Notes: generated by a model from the letters alone, not told the origin. A DNA stretch of 64,000 nucleotides from Aulosira sp. FACHB-615 (GCF_014698045.1 NZ_JACJSE010000020.1:48855-112854), one strand, 5' to 3'. Positions 16,460 through 25,836 are shown, numbered from the stretch's first letter. A program made the numbers and translations.

Positions 16460-19400
16460 CTAGACAAACACAACAGCGATCGCACCACCAAAGGCGGCGA
16501 AAATTGCAGAAACGACGGCTGTAGCAAATAACCACCAAGCGGCTGTGGCTGCGGCTTTGCGGGTTTCTTCGGCTTGCTTTTGGGCTTGACGTTTGACTTC
16601 TTCTAAACGGCGTTGTGCTTCTTGTTGGATGCGTTCTGCGCGTTGTAAGACTGTGTTCCGAGCGCGTTCTACTTGGTCAATAATGCGGTTAGCATCTTCC
16701 TCAGAGATATCTTCGCGGGAACTCATGATGGCGACTAGGGTATCACGGTTGAAGGCAGATAGGCGATCGCGCAAGGCATCAAATCCAGCTTGGGGATCGT
16801 CAAATAACTGGCGGATATCCCGTTTAACGCCATCATAATTAAGTTCTGGGCGATCTAAAGAATTGAGATAGTTACGGATACGGTCAAAAATATTATCTAC
16901 AACATCTTGTATCCGGCGTTGAATACTCCGTATTTGTTCGACAAATTGATCCCGGACGGAAATCATATTGTCGGCAATTCTGGCGGCTTCTTCATCACTC
17001 ATATCTTCCCGAATTTTCAGTAAAGCGATGATAGTAGAACGGTCAAAATGCGCCAAGCGATCGCTCAAACTTTCTACCCCGACCCGTGGATCATGCAACA
17101 ATAATTGCAAGTCACGTTTAATACCTTCAGGGTTGAGTTCTTCTTTGCCTGTTTGCCGCAAATATTCTTCCAGATAAGCTTTGAATGTATCCATTCTTTG
17201 CTGGGTACGAGTAGCAAAACGGCGGGGCGCACGCGCAATATTGCGGATTGATGTTTGCATCGAGTCAATTATTTGGTTGACTTGTTCTTCACTCAAGTCT
17301 CGTCGTTGACTCAATAATTTCACTAAGGTATCTCGGTCTAATTGCGATAAACGTCGCCGCAGGGCGATCGCACCTTCTTTAGGATTGGCAAACAAGCGAT
17401 CTAAATCTCGTTGAATCCCTTCGGGGTTGAGTTCTGCTTTGCCAGTGTTCCGCAGATAATCTGTAATTGTCGTCATGACAGAATCATATTGTTCTTTGGC
17501 TTTGTCAGCGACGGCTTGCGGTGCGTGGCGAATACTGTGCCAAGAATCTTCCACAGTATGAATAATGTTATGAACTTGGTCTTCGCTCAAATCTTGGCGC
17601 TGACTCAATAACTGTACCAAAGTATCGCGGTCAAAACGAGACAACCGAGTGCGAATGGCAATCATCCCGGCTTGGGGGTCTTCTAATAATCGCTTCAGGT
17701 CGGCGCGAATTGCATCAGGGTTTAATTCTGCTTTGCCTGTGTTCCGCAGATATGATTCTACATTCAACCACAGGGTTTCTGCTTGATATTTTGCCTGTTC
17801 TGCTATACCTTGGGCTGCAATTAAAACGCGATCGCGTTGCTTTTCCAATTCATCTAAAATTGGTTCAACTTCATATACTTGCACATCGTTGCGTTCCAGC
17901 AGAATTTGTCGCATTTCTGCCCGGTCAATTACTGCCAAACGGCGTGAAAGTGTTTCATAATCTGCATCAGAGTCTGACAACAAAGACTGAAAATCCCGTT
18001 CAATACCTTCCGCCGTCAAATCTGATTTTGGTGTGACTAACAGATAACTTTCAACTCGCCGTTGTAAATCTTGGGCAATTTCTCGTTCTTCTTCGGCTGT
18101 AACGGTGACTAATACTGATTGACGCACAACTTCTAGATGGTCGGCGATGCGTTGAATTTCAACTTGGGTGAGTAGACCTCTATCTTGCAGAATCTTGACG
18201 AAATCATTACGAGACAGGCGGTCTAATTCTCTTTTAATAATGCCAGGGTCGGCGGCTGGGTCATAAATAACATCGCGGAATTCTTGGGCGATTCTTTCTT
18301 GGCTGAGTTGCCAAGCATAAGTGTTATGCAGATAATTTTCGATGTCAACGCGAATTGGGCTGTAAGGTTGGGAAGGTACGGGAAGACCTAGTTTATCAGC
18401 TTGTTCTGTGGCTTTATCTTTGGCTGTGGTTAGGGACTGTAAAATCTTTTCCACATCAATATCTGATAAATCAGTGCGTCCCAAAACAATACCAGTCAAA
18501 GCCGTTAAACCTTGCTGGACTGTCTGCTGAATCAGTCCCGGTGCGGCTTTTTGGTCGGCTGGTTTAGCTGAACGGCTTTCAGTAATTAACTGTTCTAGTT
18601 TGGCGTTGAGTTCGTCGGTTCTGGTTTGTCCTGGGGGTAAAGATTTGAGATAGTCAACTAATTCCCCTAAACGATCTGGAACAGGTGGCTGTTGCCCTAC
18701 TACCTGTTGCCAAACATTGTAAAGTGTATCTGCAATGCGGTTAACGTCGCGTTTAGAAAGGTCGGTGCGACTGCTGACTAAATCAATAAATTTTTCGCGG
18801 TCGATCTGGCGTAAATCGGGGCTACCGGCGATCGCTTTTAATTGTGGATCATTGAGTAATTTTTCAAATTCGCCCCGGATTTGGGAGATATCCAACTCAG
18901 GCGGACGCAGTTTTTCTAGGTAATCTTCAACATTTTCTCGAATACTAATCGGGTCAATTGCACTACCTAATTCTCGACGTACAGCAGCTGCGGCGGCTTC
19001 GGCGGTGGCTACCACTTGCTGATTTACGGCTTTCGCACCCAAGGCGGCGGTAGCAGTTCCCATAATCGCCTGAAAACCAGAGGTAGCAGTATTCACCACT
19101 GAACCAATTAAGGAACCCACAGTAGTAGAACTGACCCACACTAGTAATAAGAAGTATGCACCCCAAATCACTAACCCCAAAATCGCCCCTAATCTGGGGT
19201 CAAAAATCACTAAGCTTAATTTTACGGCTAGGAAACTGGCAATTAATAAGGCGATGGTAACAGTGACTAATGTCCAAATCCCTACAGCCGTCCCAATTTT
19301 GCGAATTGTGCCGCCAAAACTGCCTGCTTCCCCATGATGAGAATCCGCATCTGAGGAATGTCCCAAGTAGGAAATACCAGCAGCAACGGAGAGATTAGTT

Positions 19401-19579
19401 AGCACTAATTGAAAAGCAAAAGCTAAAATCACCCCGGAAATTAAGGCGACAAAAAAGCGCGGCCCGGAGGTCAGCACCGATGCTTGCGCTGGCGTGACGT
19501 TGGAGGGATCTACAGAAATTTGTGCTACCCATAACAATGGTTTGTAGAGTCCCAACATAATGCCTGTACTTTGAATCAT
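16460..19579 (-). CDS. Large membrane protein with about seven tandem cytoplasmic-type repeats
   Basis: A 1039-residue protein I cannot assign to a characterised family. The N-terminus has three to four membrane segments (about residues 40-62, 95-120 and 128-152), and one more closes the protein (about 1012-1037). Between them lie about seven repeats of roughly 95-100 residues (from about 215 to 985). Each has a core like YLRNTGKAELNPEGIQRDL, then LF..P..GA.ALRRRLSQLDRDTLVKLLS and QRRDLSEEQVNQIIDSMQ. The last four copies are the most alike; the first three are diverged. Each repeat looks like a pair of helical modules, so the whole could be a long helical rod anchored at both ends in the membrane. 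The tail before the last helix is a charged coiled coil (residues about 985-1010). A strong terminator follows. Function unknown. Confidence 0.8.
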   Translation of the reverse strand: MIQSTGIMLGLYKPLLWVAQISVDPSNVTPAQASVLTSGPRFFVALISGVILAFAFQLVLTNLSVAAGISYLGHSSDADSHHGEAGSFGGTIRKIGTAVGIWTLVTVTIALLIASFLAVKLSLVIFDPRLGAILGLVIWGAYFLLLVWVSSTTVGSLIGSVVNTATSGFQAIMGTATAALGAKAVNQQVVATAEAAAAAVRRELGSAIDPISIRENVEDYLEKLRPPELDISQIRGEFEKLLNDPQLKAIAGSPDLRQIDREKFIDLVSSRTDLSKRDVNRIADTLYNVWQQVVGQQPPVPDRLGELVDYLKSLPPGQTRTDELNAKLEQLITESRSAKPADQKAAPGLIQQTVQQGLTALTGIVLGRTDLSDIDVEKILQSLTTAKDKATEQADKLGLPVPSQPYSPIRVDIENYLHNTYAWQLSQERIAQEFRDVIYDPAADPGIIKRELDRLSRNDFVKILQDRGLLTQVEIQRIADHLEVVRQSVLVTVTAEEEREIAQDLQRRVESYLLVTPKSDLTAEGIERDFQSLLSDSDADYETLSRRLAVIDRAEMRQILLERNDVQVYEVEPILDELEKQRDRVLIAAQGIAEQAKYQAETLWLNVESYLRNTGKAELNPDAIRADLKRLLEDPQAGMIAIRTRLSRFDRDTLVQLLSQRQDLSEDQVHNIIHTVEDSWHSIRHAPQAVADKAKEQYDSVMTTITDYLRNTGKAELNPEGIQRDLDRLFANPKEGAIALRRRLSQLDRDTLVKLLSQRRDLSEEQVNQIIDSMQTSIRNIARAPRRFATRTQQRMDTFKAYLEEYLRQTGKEELNPEGIKRDLQLLLHDPRVGVESLSDRLAHFDRSTIIALLKIREDMSDEEAARIADNMISVRDQFVEQIRSIQRRIQDVVDNIFDRIRNYLNSLDRPELNYDGVKRDIRQLFDDPQAGFDALRDRLSAFNRDTLVAIMSSREDISEEDANRIIDQVERARNTVLQRAERIQQEAQRRLEEVKRQAQKQAEETRKAAATAAWWLFATAVVSAIFAAFGGAIAVVFV

Positions 19580-20096
19580 TGTATTTCCTTATTTTTTAAT
19601 GTTTAACTTTGGAGAGATATCAGAATCATCTGAGCAGCAATTATGCAATTAATATCTGTTAACAATCGCTATACCTAACTCTTGTAAATCTCAGAATCGG
19701 GCAATTTAGGCGATTCCAGCATCCATCTGAAGTTTGAATAATATATCTAGCGTCGGGTAGAAGTTTGATGAATCGAAAGATTTAATTTTGGGGAGATTGC
19801 TGAAATTATCACAGGAAAATGCCTATGATTATAAATATTGTGGCGATTAATTTCCATTAATTAATATTGTCTAAATCCTCTGATTTCATCTTAAAATATC
19901 CAAGATTTAGCTAATAGTAATTTACATTTATTTATAAATATGCTTTTTAGCACCTCTAAAGAAAGAGATGTTAACAGTTTTTGGCTGTTTGTATCTTCCA
20001 GAAGAGGTGGCTAGAGTTTGTACCTCTAGACGGAAAGCAGGCTGGTGGTAAATAGCTAACGTGAAGTTAAGTAACAAATCAATTTGGACTCAACAA
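19580..20096. other. Intergenic region upstream of the first hli gene
   Basis: It should hold the promoters of the large membrane protein and of the first hli gene. CTAGAG and CTCTAG form a 6-bp inverted repeat with a 7-base loop at 20011-20029, and AGAGGT/ACCTCT overlaps it, about 70 bases before the hli ATG. It could be a leader hairpin. No other feature is recognised. Confidence 0.45.
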
Positions 20097-20300
20097 ATGG
20101 AACCTCGCTCCTCGACGAATTTACCACCAGTCGCTACAGAGTATAACGGCATAGACCGCAATGCGTTTATTTTTGGCTGGACTCCCCAAGCTGAACTCTG
20201 GAATGGTCGCTTGGCTGCGATTGGTTTTGTGGCTTATTTACTTTGGGATTTAGCAGGTTATAGCGTTCTGCGCGATGTCTTACATCTAATAGGTCGCTAA
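20097..20300 (+). CDS. hli: High-light-inducible protein (Hli/Scp), copy 1
   Basis: A 67-residue single-helix chlorophyll-binding protein. The ELWNGRLAAIGF motif (residues about 35-46) carries the Glu, Asn and Arg expected for chlorophyll ligation in the LHC-type helix, and the helix runs on through VAYLLWDLAG. Such proteins protect photosystem II assembly intermediates under strong light. An in-frame GTG exists at 20061, but the ATG at 20097 gives a protein aligning end to end with the next gene (METRPST versus MEPRSST), so I choose it. A tandem paralogue follows; the two are separated by a MITE-like element. Confidence 0.9.
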   Translation: MEPRSSTNLPPVATEYNGIDRNAFIFGWTPQAELWNGRLAAIGFVAYLLWDLAGYSVLRDVLHLIGR

Positions 20301-20302
20301 AT

Positions 20303-20540
20303 AGGACTTACTTACGCATCAAAACGAAAAATCAAGGGTTGTGGCGAGGGTGTAGGGGTGGGAGGATGGTAAAGAAATCTTTCCCCCCTCTCTTCCCACA
20401 CTTCCCACACTCCCCACACTCCCCTCTCTTCCTACACTCCCCACACCCCCTAACCATGCGTGAGAAATTCGGGATAGGGGTGTAGTGATTCAAAATCCTT
20501 ACACCCAATCTCCACAGATAATCTTTGTGCGTAAGTCCTG
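20303..20540. mobile_element. MITE-like element, family 1 (238 bp)
   Basis: The ends AGGACTTAC(TTAC)GCA and GTGCGTAAGTCCTG are terminal inverted repeats. The interior (AAAACGAAAAATCAAGG, then GTGTAGGGGTG runs, ending CCACAGATAATC) is related to the element at 59358. CTAAA occurs on both flanks. It starts 2 bases after the stop of hli copy 1. Confidence 0.7.
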
Positions 20541-20586
20541 ACTAAAGAAAAATTTGCCAATACTAACTTAATTTTGGAGAACAATC

Positions 20587-20790
20587 ATGGAAACTCGTCC
20601 CTCTACAGATTTACCAGGAGTTGCTAATGCTTATAATGGACGCGATCGCAATGAATTTTTGTTTGGTTGGACTCCCCAAGCCGAACTCTGGAATGGCCGT
20701 TTAGCAGCAATTGGTTTTGTGGCTTATTTACTCTGGGACTTAGCCGGCTATAGCGTAGTTCGTGATGTCCTGCATTTGATTGGTTACTAA
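20587..20790 (+). CDS. hli: High-light-inducible protein (Hli/Scp), copy 2
   Basis: A 67-residue paralogue of the preceding gene, differing at about a dozen positions mainly in the first 25 residues; from FGWTPQAELWNGR onward it is nearly identical (VVRDVLHLIGY at the end). The chlorophyll-binding Glu/Asn/Arg are kept. A TTTGGAGA ribosome-binding site lies 7 bases before the ATG, stronger than that of copy 1. The pair is a recent tandem duplication. Confidence 0.92.
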   Translation: METRPSTDLPGVANAYNGRDRNEFLFGWTPQAELWNGRLAAIGFVAYLLWDLAGYSVVRDVLHLIGY

Positions 20791-20880
20791 TATATGGGAA
20801 TAGGGAGTAGGGAGTAAGGGTGTATGTATCTAAAACCCTTACTCCCAATCTCCTTAGTCCTGGTAATGAGTAATTACTCA

Positions 20881-22002
20881 TTACTCATTTCCTAATGGTC
20901 TGGGAAGGCGGAACCAAAAACGGGAACCGCCTTCGGGACGAGGTAAATAACCAATATTTCCACCCCAACGTTCAATCGTCATTCGACAAAAATAAAGACC
21001 GATTCCTCCTCTACCTGCGCGATTTTGACCTTGGGAAAACTTTTGAAATAAATTATTGCTCATTTCTGGTGATACACCTTCACCTTCATCATCAATAGTG
21101 AAGAGTACATATCCTACTTCTGCTTGCAAATTAATAGTTACTGTTGAGTCTTCTGGACTGTGGCGATAAGCATTTTCCACCAGATTTGTAATAACTCTGT
21201 CTAGGCGTGATTGTTCGCCTACAACTTTCCAATCGGCTGTGCTGTCAACATTAGCTGCAAGCTGTAACTGTTGGTTAGTCAGTGCAAAGGTAGCTTTAAA
21301 TAGTTCGATAGTTTCTTCTACAGCCCTAAGAATATCAGGCGCAGTGTCAATATCTACGATAAAACTTTCTAGCGATCGCACCTCATCCGAAAAAGCATCT
21401 AAAATATTTCTAATTAACATTTCTTGCTTAATCGATTGCTTACGAGCGATTTCTAAATTTTCCTTACCTTTATCTGTTAAATTTTCAAACTCTAGCAAGG
21501 CTAAACAGCAATTAATGGCGTTGAGTTGCCCTGCTATATCATGAATAATACAATTAATTAAGACTTCTTTTCTTTGATTGTCTTTTAATAATTGTTGATA
21601 ATTTAATTGTTGTTCTCGACCTGCTTGAATTAGGTGCTGTTTATATTTAAATTTATCTTCTGCTAATTCAATTAATAAAATTTTACTTTCATTTACACAC
21701 AAAGCATAAGCTTCTAACTGCTCTTCATAGCCATTTAAATTTTTTTGACTCCAAAGACCAGAATTAAGCTTACCAATCTTATTTTCGCTCCAAAAATCTT
21801 CGGCATCAAACAAAAAATTTTCTAAAAATGCAAATTCCTCTTGCGGAATTAACATATCCATGCCAAATCTTAATTGCTGGCTACAAAAACGCTGTAACCA
21901 GCTAGGTGGTTGAGCCGTAATTCTAAATAAGCCAATATCAATTCTTTCTAAGACTAAAATATTTAAGCCTAAGAATAAGTCAGATAATATAGTTGTAGTC
22001 AT
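20881..22002 (-). CDS. Sensor histidine kinase (soluble, PAS-like N-terminus)
   Basis: A 373-residue kinase without membrane segments. Residues 1-90 (LDLFLGLNILVLERID-like start, LFRITAQPPSWLQRF) form a PAS-like sensory region. A coiled coil (about 110-145) leads to the phosphoacceptor His154 in CIIHDIAGQL. The ATP-binding part shows the N box in ITNLVENAYRHSPE (about 283), G1 in DDEGEGVSPEM (about 320) and G2 in AGRGGIGLYFCRM (about 345). No response regulator adjoins it. It is the last gene of a co-directional cluster with a Ras-like GTPase; a 307-base gap holding a TGAATTC short repeat separates it from the PAS-like gene, so it may have its own promoter. Confidence 0.88.
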   Translation of the reverse strand: MTTTILSDLFLGLNILVLERIDIGLFRITAQPPSWLQRFCSQQLRFGMDMLIPQEEFAFLENFLFDAEDFWSENKIGKLNSGLWSQKNLNGYEEQLEAYALCVNESKILLIELAEDKFKYKQHLIQAGREQQLNYQQLLKDNQRKEVLINCIIHDIAGQLNAINCCLALLEFENLTDKGKENLEIARKQSIKQEMLIRNILDAFSDEVRSLESFIVDIDTAPDILRAVEETIELFKATFALTNQQLQLAANVDSTADWKVVGEQSRLDRVITNLVENAYRHSPEDSTVTINLQAEVGYVLFTIDDEGEGVSPEMSNNLFQKFSQGQNRAGRGGIGLYFCRMTIERWGGNIGYLPRPEGGSRFWFRLPRPLGNE

Positions 22003-22309
22003 ATCATAAAAATATCTAGCAATCCAACTTGATAACTGAACATCATTGCGTAGGCAGGTAATAGGAAAAAGAGATTATAAATATACCTTGTTTTTTCCCA
22101 AATCAAATATGAGTTTTATAGATAATATAGTTTTTATTCTTAGGGAACGTTCAGCAAGCTCAGTGCATCGCTGGGTGATTAATATTGGTGGAAAATTTCG
22201 TGCTTCATGGGTGAAATCAAAATAAAACTTTTTTCTTCATTTAAACTCCATCCTTTATGGGTGGAGCATTCTGAATTCTGAATTCTGTCTTCTGACTCCT
22301 GTTTATTAA
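22003..22309. other. Intergenic region with TGAATTC short repeat
   Basis: CTGAATTCTGAATTCTG at 22271-22287 is a short heptamer repeat just past the stop of the PAS-like gene. The rest is AT-rich and probably holds the kinase promoter; no ORF is supported. Confidence 0.45.
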
Positions 22310-22741
22310 TTATTCTGAATTTTGACTGCTGATTCCTAAATCCTTCCTTATTAATCTATCAGATTGTTCTTGTGCTAGGCTGGAGTAGTTGGCTTCTTGC
22401 TGCATAGCTGAGAGATGCTTTTCATCTAACATACTATTCAATAGTAATACCCAATCACCTTCCTCGGATGGAAAAATATGAACATCCGCACAGATACTCG
22501 CTGCGATTTTGATGAAGGGGAGAAATAACGGAGAGTCATCTATAGGTAGTAAACCTTCGAGAAAAAAAATTTGTTCACATACCGATATTCCTTGACTGAG
22601 ATTTGTAATGCCATACTCAGCGAGTTTTCCCCCCCAGGCTTCCAGTCCACCGTCCTTGTTGACTAAGAGATAAGCAAGCGATCGCTCTTCGATAATAAAA
22701 TTGAGAATATATAAAACTACAGCCTTGGGGATGTCTGCCAT
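22310..22741 (-). CDS. PAS-like protein paired with a Ras-like GTPase
   Basis: A 143-residue protein. YLLVNKDGGLEAWGG, EQIFFLEGLLPIDDSP, ADVHIFPSEEGDWVLLLNSMLDE and the final QQEANYSSLAQEQS resemble the PAS-like module placed in front of cyanobacterial adenylate cyclases and kinases; here it stands alone. By position it could act as regulator or effector of the GTPase: its ATG is directly adjacent (0 bases) to the GTPase stop, indicating translational coupling. A Roadblock-type GTPase partner fold is an alternative. The C-terminal 15 residues (GISSQNSE) are low complexity. Confidence 0.75.
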   Translation of the reverse strand: MADIPKAVVLYILNFIIEERSLAYLLVNKDGGLEAWGGKLAEYGITNLSQGISVCEQIFFLEGLLPIDDSPLFLPFIKIAASICADVHIFPSEEGDWVLLLNSMLDEKHLSAMQQEANYSSLAQEQSDRLIRKDLGISSQNSE

Positions 22742-23239
22742 TTATCGATTGATGATTTGATGAGCAAGTGTTTGAAAGACTTCTTCCACACCCTGTCCTG
22801 TTTTAGCACTGGTTTTAATTACATTCCAGCCTTTGCTGAGAATACTATCTAACTCCTGGGGTTCAATTTCCCATTCCTCTGTCATATCCCATTTGTTAAA
22901 GACTAAAATAAACGGTACTTGACCAATACTTTCTTCTACTTTAGTTTGCAACTCAAAAGCTTTATCGAGAGTGCTACGCCTTGTACCATCTACAACTAAA
23001 ATATAACCAGATGAACCTCTTAGGTAAGACATTCTAACTTTCTGAAACTCGTCTTCACCGTAAAGATCCCAAAGAATTAAATTAACATTGTTGCCTTGCA
23101 GACTGAGAGTTTTTTTATCAATTTTGACACCGACAGTTGTATAATACCTATCAGAAAAAATACTGTAGATAAACCTGGAAACTAAACTGGTTTTACCAGT
23201 AGCAAATGCACCTACCATACAGATTTTTTTTTGCAGCAT
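22742..23239 (-). CDS. Small Ras/Rab-like GTPase
   Basis: A 165-residue single-domain GTPase. Motifs in order: P-loop GAFATGKTS (residues 10-18), switch I Thr in YYTTVGVKI (about 34), DLYGED as the G3 DxxG (about 58), NKWD as G4 (about 116) and TSAKTG as G5 (about 140). This is a eukaryote-like Ras/Rab layout with no extra domain, as in MglA-type bacterial GTPases. The G3 motif has Leu-Tyr in place of the usual Thr-Ala and no Gln after Gly, so intrinsic hydrolysis may be slow and depend on a partner. It starts 3 bases after the OmpA-domain gene and is coupled to the PAS-like gene. Confidence 0.9.
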   Translation of the reverse strand: MLQKKICMVGAFATGKTSLVSRFIYSIFSDRYYTTVGVKIDKKTLSLQGNNVNLILWDLYGEDEFQKVRMSYLRGSSGYILVVDGTRRSTLDKAFELQTKVEESIGQVPFILVFNKWDMTEEWEIEPQELDSILSKGWNVIKTSAKTGQGVEEVFQTLAHQIINR

Positions 23240-23242
23240 GAT

Positions 23243-25030
23243 TTATTTACTTTTGTCAGTGATGAATACTTGAAAAGACACTCTCCGATTCAGTTTTCTG
23301 GCATCTAAATTTAATTCTGGTTGATAAGGTAGTGTAGAACCTAAAGCAGCAAGTTTAAATTTATTGGTATGAATTTTCGGCAGATTTAAAGCCGTAAAAA
23401 TTTTATTCGCCCGTATTTGACTGAGGAGGAAATTTTGTCCTTCTGTACCAGTAGTATCAGTGTGACCACGAATTAAAACTTGTACGTCCTGATTTAAGGA
23501 TTGAGCTATTTTGAAAAGGGTAGAAAAATTTGTCCGTAACTTGGGGATTTTTTGATTTTCTCCAGGAATGAACTCATCTTTGCCTTCGACAAATAAAAAT
23601 GTCGTGGATTCAATTTGATTTTTAGCAGCTTCTAATTCTTTGAGCTCATTTGCTAATAGGTTTTTAGTTTGAAATTGTGTGATTCCAGGAATAAAACGCC
23701 AGAGTTTCTGAGCTTCTGTAATCCATTTTTGTGGTGCGTAGCCACTAGCTACAAGAATGCCAGAATCATTCACTTGTAGTTTTGTAGTGGTTGGTGGTTG
23801 CAGTAATTCTGTGGCTCTTTTAGTGATAATTTCTGGTTCTAATGATATGTAAGATTGCCATTTAGCTATAACTTTATCTGGCTGCAAATTGGTTGATTGA
23901 ATCAGGGTGTTGGGATCTACAGCCACAGGATCACGCATTCCTGAAATAAAGTGTTTCCCGTTGTAATATCGAGTGTTCAGCACCACAATTCCCGGTTGGG
24001 AGTTTAGTTTATGGAGATAAGTTTGCCAACGGAGATTTTCTCTCACAGCAAAAAAGCCCCAACTTCCAGCTGCGATCGCCATTAAACCAAAGAAAGTCCA
24101 AGCATAGATATAATTTTGCCGAGCCGGAGTTTTATACTGTGCTGTTAAGCAGCTTTCTAAATAAGGTTCACTAGCTTGAAATGGTTCGGTTTCGCCTGTA
24201 AAACTCTGGAGTTCTGTTCCGAGTTTAAGGTGTAATTTTTCAATTGCTGCTTGAAAAACTGTGCGTAATTCTTGCGGTGGTTTACCGCGAATTATCCCCG
24301 CGATAATTGCTTGTGGCCCTGCTTCTACCCAAATTGTGAGTTCGCCAAAGCGCAGACTTCTTAATGTATCTTCTTGCTGTACTTTAAAGGAATCTTTGAC
24401 AAAATCTTGAATTGCTGTCAACATCGCCGCGACTAAATCGGGATCTTGAACGGCTACTTGTTGTAACCTGACATGATGCAGCAATAAACTAGTGTGTCTG
24501 TGAATCAAAAATATTTGCTCAACGCGGTAAATTAAAGTCCGCAGCAAGACAACTTCTGCAAAAGATTTTCCGGTGCGTCTGGCTTCTAACCTCCACTGAA
24601 AACTTTGTACCGACAGGCTATTTTCTAAGGCTTGGTTCAGCGATTGCATCATTTCGTCTAAGACGTTAGCGATCGCTTTACGAGAAGCTGGGCCAATAAT
24701 GGGAAAAAATGCTTCAGACAGCACATTTTCATCTTGGCTGACAGAGGCTTGAATTGCTTGTTCCACAGTCGCAACCATCGCTTCTACTAGCTGCTGATCT
24801 TGCTTGGTACGCAAAACCACAGCTTCGGGAAGCAAACGACTGATATCTTCTGGTTGAATTTGCGGATTATTTAATCTTTCGTAGAGTTTATTGAGTTGAG
24901 AAGGTTCAATCCCCAGGAGTAAACTGCGAAGTAAAGTGAGGTCATCTTGATTGAGAGAATCTAAGTCAGCAGATTCTCCATTCATACTTTTTGCTTCTGT
25001 AGGTACTCGATTCGGGAGATAATTATTCAT
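23243..25030 (-). CDS. Membrane-anchored OmpA-domain protein with large cytoplasmic N-terminal part
   Basis: A 595-residue protein. Residues 1-300 are helical and soluble (SQLNKLYERLN, then SVQSFQWRLEARRTGKSFAEV, GELTIWVEAGPQAIIAGIIRG); a single membrane helix follows at about 308-330. The periplasmic side has a segment with BON-like character (about 340-460) and an OmpA peptidoglycan-binding domain (VLIRGHTDTTGTEGQ near 518, then LSQIRANKIFTAL and DARKLNRRVSFQV). The layout suggests one end fixed to the cell wall and the other presented to the cytoplasm, where the coupled GTPase could dock. It sits between the coiled-coil gene (42-base gap) and the GTPase gene (3 bases), in an operon. Confidence 0.87.
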   Translation of the reverse strand: MNNYLPNRVPTEAKSMNGESADLDSLNQDDLTLLRSLLLGIEPSQLNKLYERLNNPQIQPEDISRLLPEAVVLRTKQDQQLVEAMVATVEQAIQASVSQDENVLSEAFFPIIGPASRKAIANVLDEMMQSLNQALENSLSVQSFQWRLEARRTGKSFAEVVLLRTLIYRVEQIFLIHRHTSLLLHHVRLQQVAVQDPDLVAAMLTAIQDFVKDSFKVQQEDTLRSLRFGELTIWVEAGPQAIIAGIIRGKPPQELRTVFQAAIEKLHLKLGTELQSFTGETEPFQASEPYLESCLTAQYKTPARQNYIYAWTFFGLMAIAAGSWGFFAVRENLRWQTYLHKLNSQPGIVVLNTRYYNGKHFISGMRDPVAVDPNTLIQSTNLQPDKVIAKWQSYISLEPEIITKRATELLQPPTTTKLQVNDSGILVASGYAPQKWITEAQKLWRFIPGITQFQTKNLLANELKELEAAKNQIESTTFLFVEGKDEFIPGENQKIPKLRTNFSTLFKIAQSLNQDVQVLIRGHTDTTGTEGQNFLLSQIRANKIFTALNLPKIHTNKFKLAALGSTLPYQPELNLDARKLNRRVSFQVFITDKSK

Positions 25031-25072
25031 TACCCAAATCCCTTAATCTAAACAAGTAATTTAAATTTCATC

Positions 25073-25681
25073 TCAAAATTTATGATCTGTATTCAGCCGT
25101 ACTGCTAGTTCTGTAAACAAAGCAGCCAACTTAGAACGGTCTGTTTTCTCTCTTTGGATTTCTTGCATTTCGCGTTTCAGCACCGCTAAAATTTCTTCAT
25201 ATTTTTGCTGAAGATCATCCTGTAAATTTTTCGATTGATTGAGGATATGTTCACGCAATTCTCGTTGACGGTTGGTAGTTTGTTCGTCAACTTGAGAAAT
25301 TTTATGTTCTAAAGATAAGTTACTATTTTTCTGTTCTTCCGAGAGCGATCGCATCCCACTATCACGCTCTAATTGCTCTTTCTTCAGTTGTTCTGTTAAC
25401 GAATCAACCTCTTGTCTAATATAACTTTCTAAAACATCTAAACGTTTGCGGGTTTCCTCTCGCAAGCTCACAAGTTCTGAAAATAAATTTTCTTCTAAGC
25501 GAGTCAGTCTTTTGTCAACATCACGTATCTGGTTGCCAAACAGAAGGTCTCGGACTTTATCTAAACTGTTAGTTTCACCAATTCCATTAGTAGTAAATTG
25601 TAGTTTGTTATTGACTTGATTCACCCCCCCTTGTACTGGTTCAAGCGCACTGTAATTGGTATATTCTTCAGGCGGGTTCAT
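25073..25681 (-). CDS. Coiled-coil protein, first gene of the GTPase/OmpA cluster
   Basis: A 202-residue hydrophilic protein. Residues 40-185 form a long coiled coil rich in Glu, Lys, Arg and Gln (RLTRLEENLFSELVSLREE, LDVLESYIRQEVDSL). The N-terminus is short and unstructured; no membrane helix or enzyme motif is seen. It could be a scaffold linking the GTPase and OmpA proteins; this is inference from gene order. Its start codon is preceded by a spacer of about 150 bases without genes before the transporter gene, so the cluster promoter is probably at 25690-25830. Confidence 0.8.
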   Translation of the reverse strand: MNPPEEYTNYSALEPVQGGVNQVNNKLQFTTNGIGETNSLDKVRDLLFGNQIRDVDKRLTRLEENLFSELVSLREETRKRLDVLESYIRQEVDSLTEQLKKEQLERDSGMRSLSEEQKNSNLSLEHKISQVDEQTTNRQRELREHILNQSKNLQDDLQQKYEEILAVLKREMQEIQREKTDRSKLAALFTELAVRLNTDHKF

Positions 25682-25836
25682 AACTTTGATCCTTTTTGAA
25701 GCTGATTTAGATTTTGCTCTTATACTTATAATGCAACATTTATAGCCACGACAAAACCATACACGTAAGTATATTTAAATACGTGCTGTTAAAATCATCC
25801 CTCTCCAGAAGGAATTTGTATTAGTTGTGATTATGT

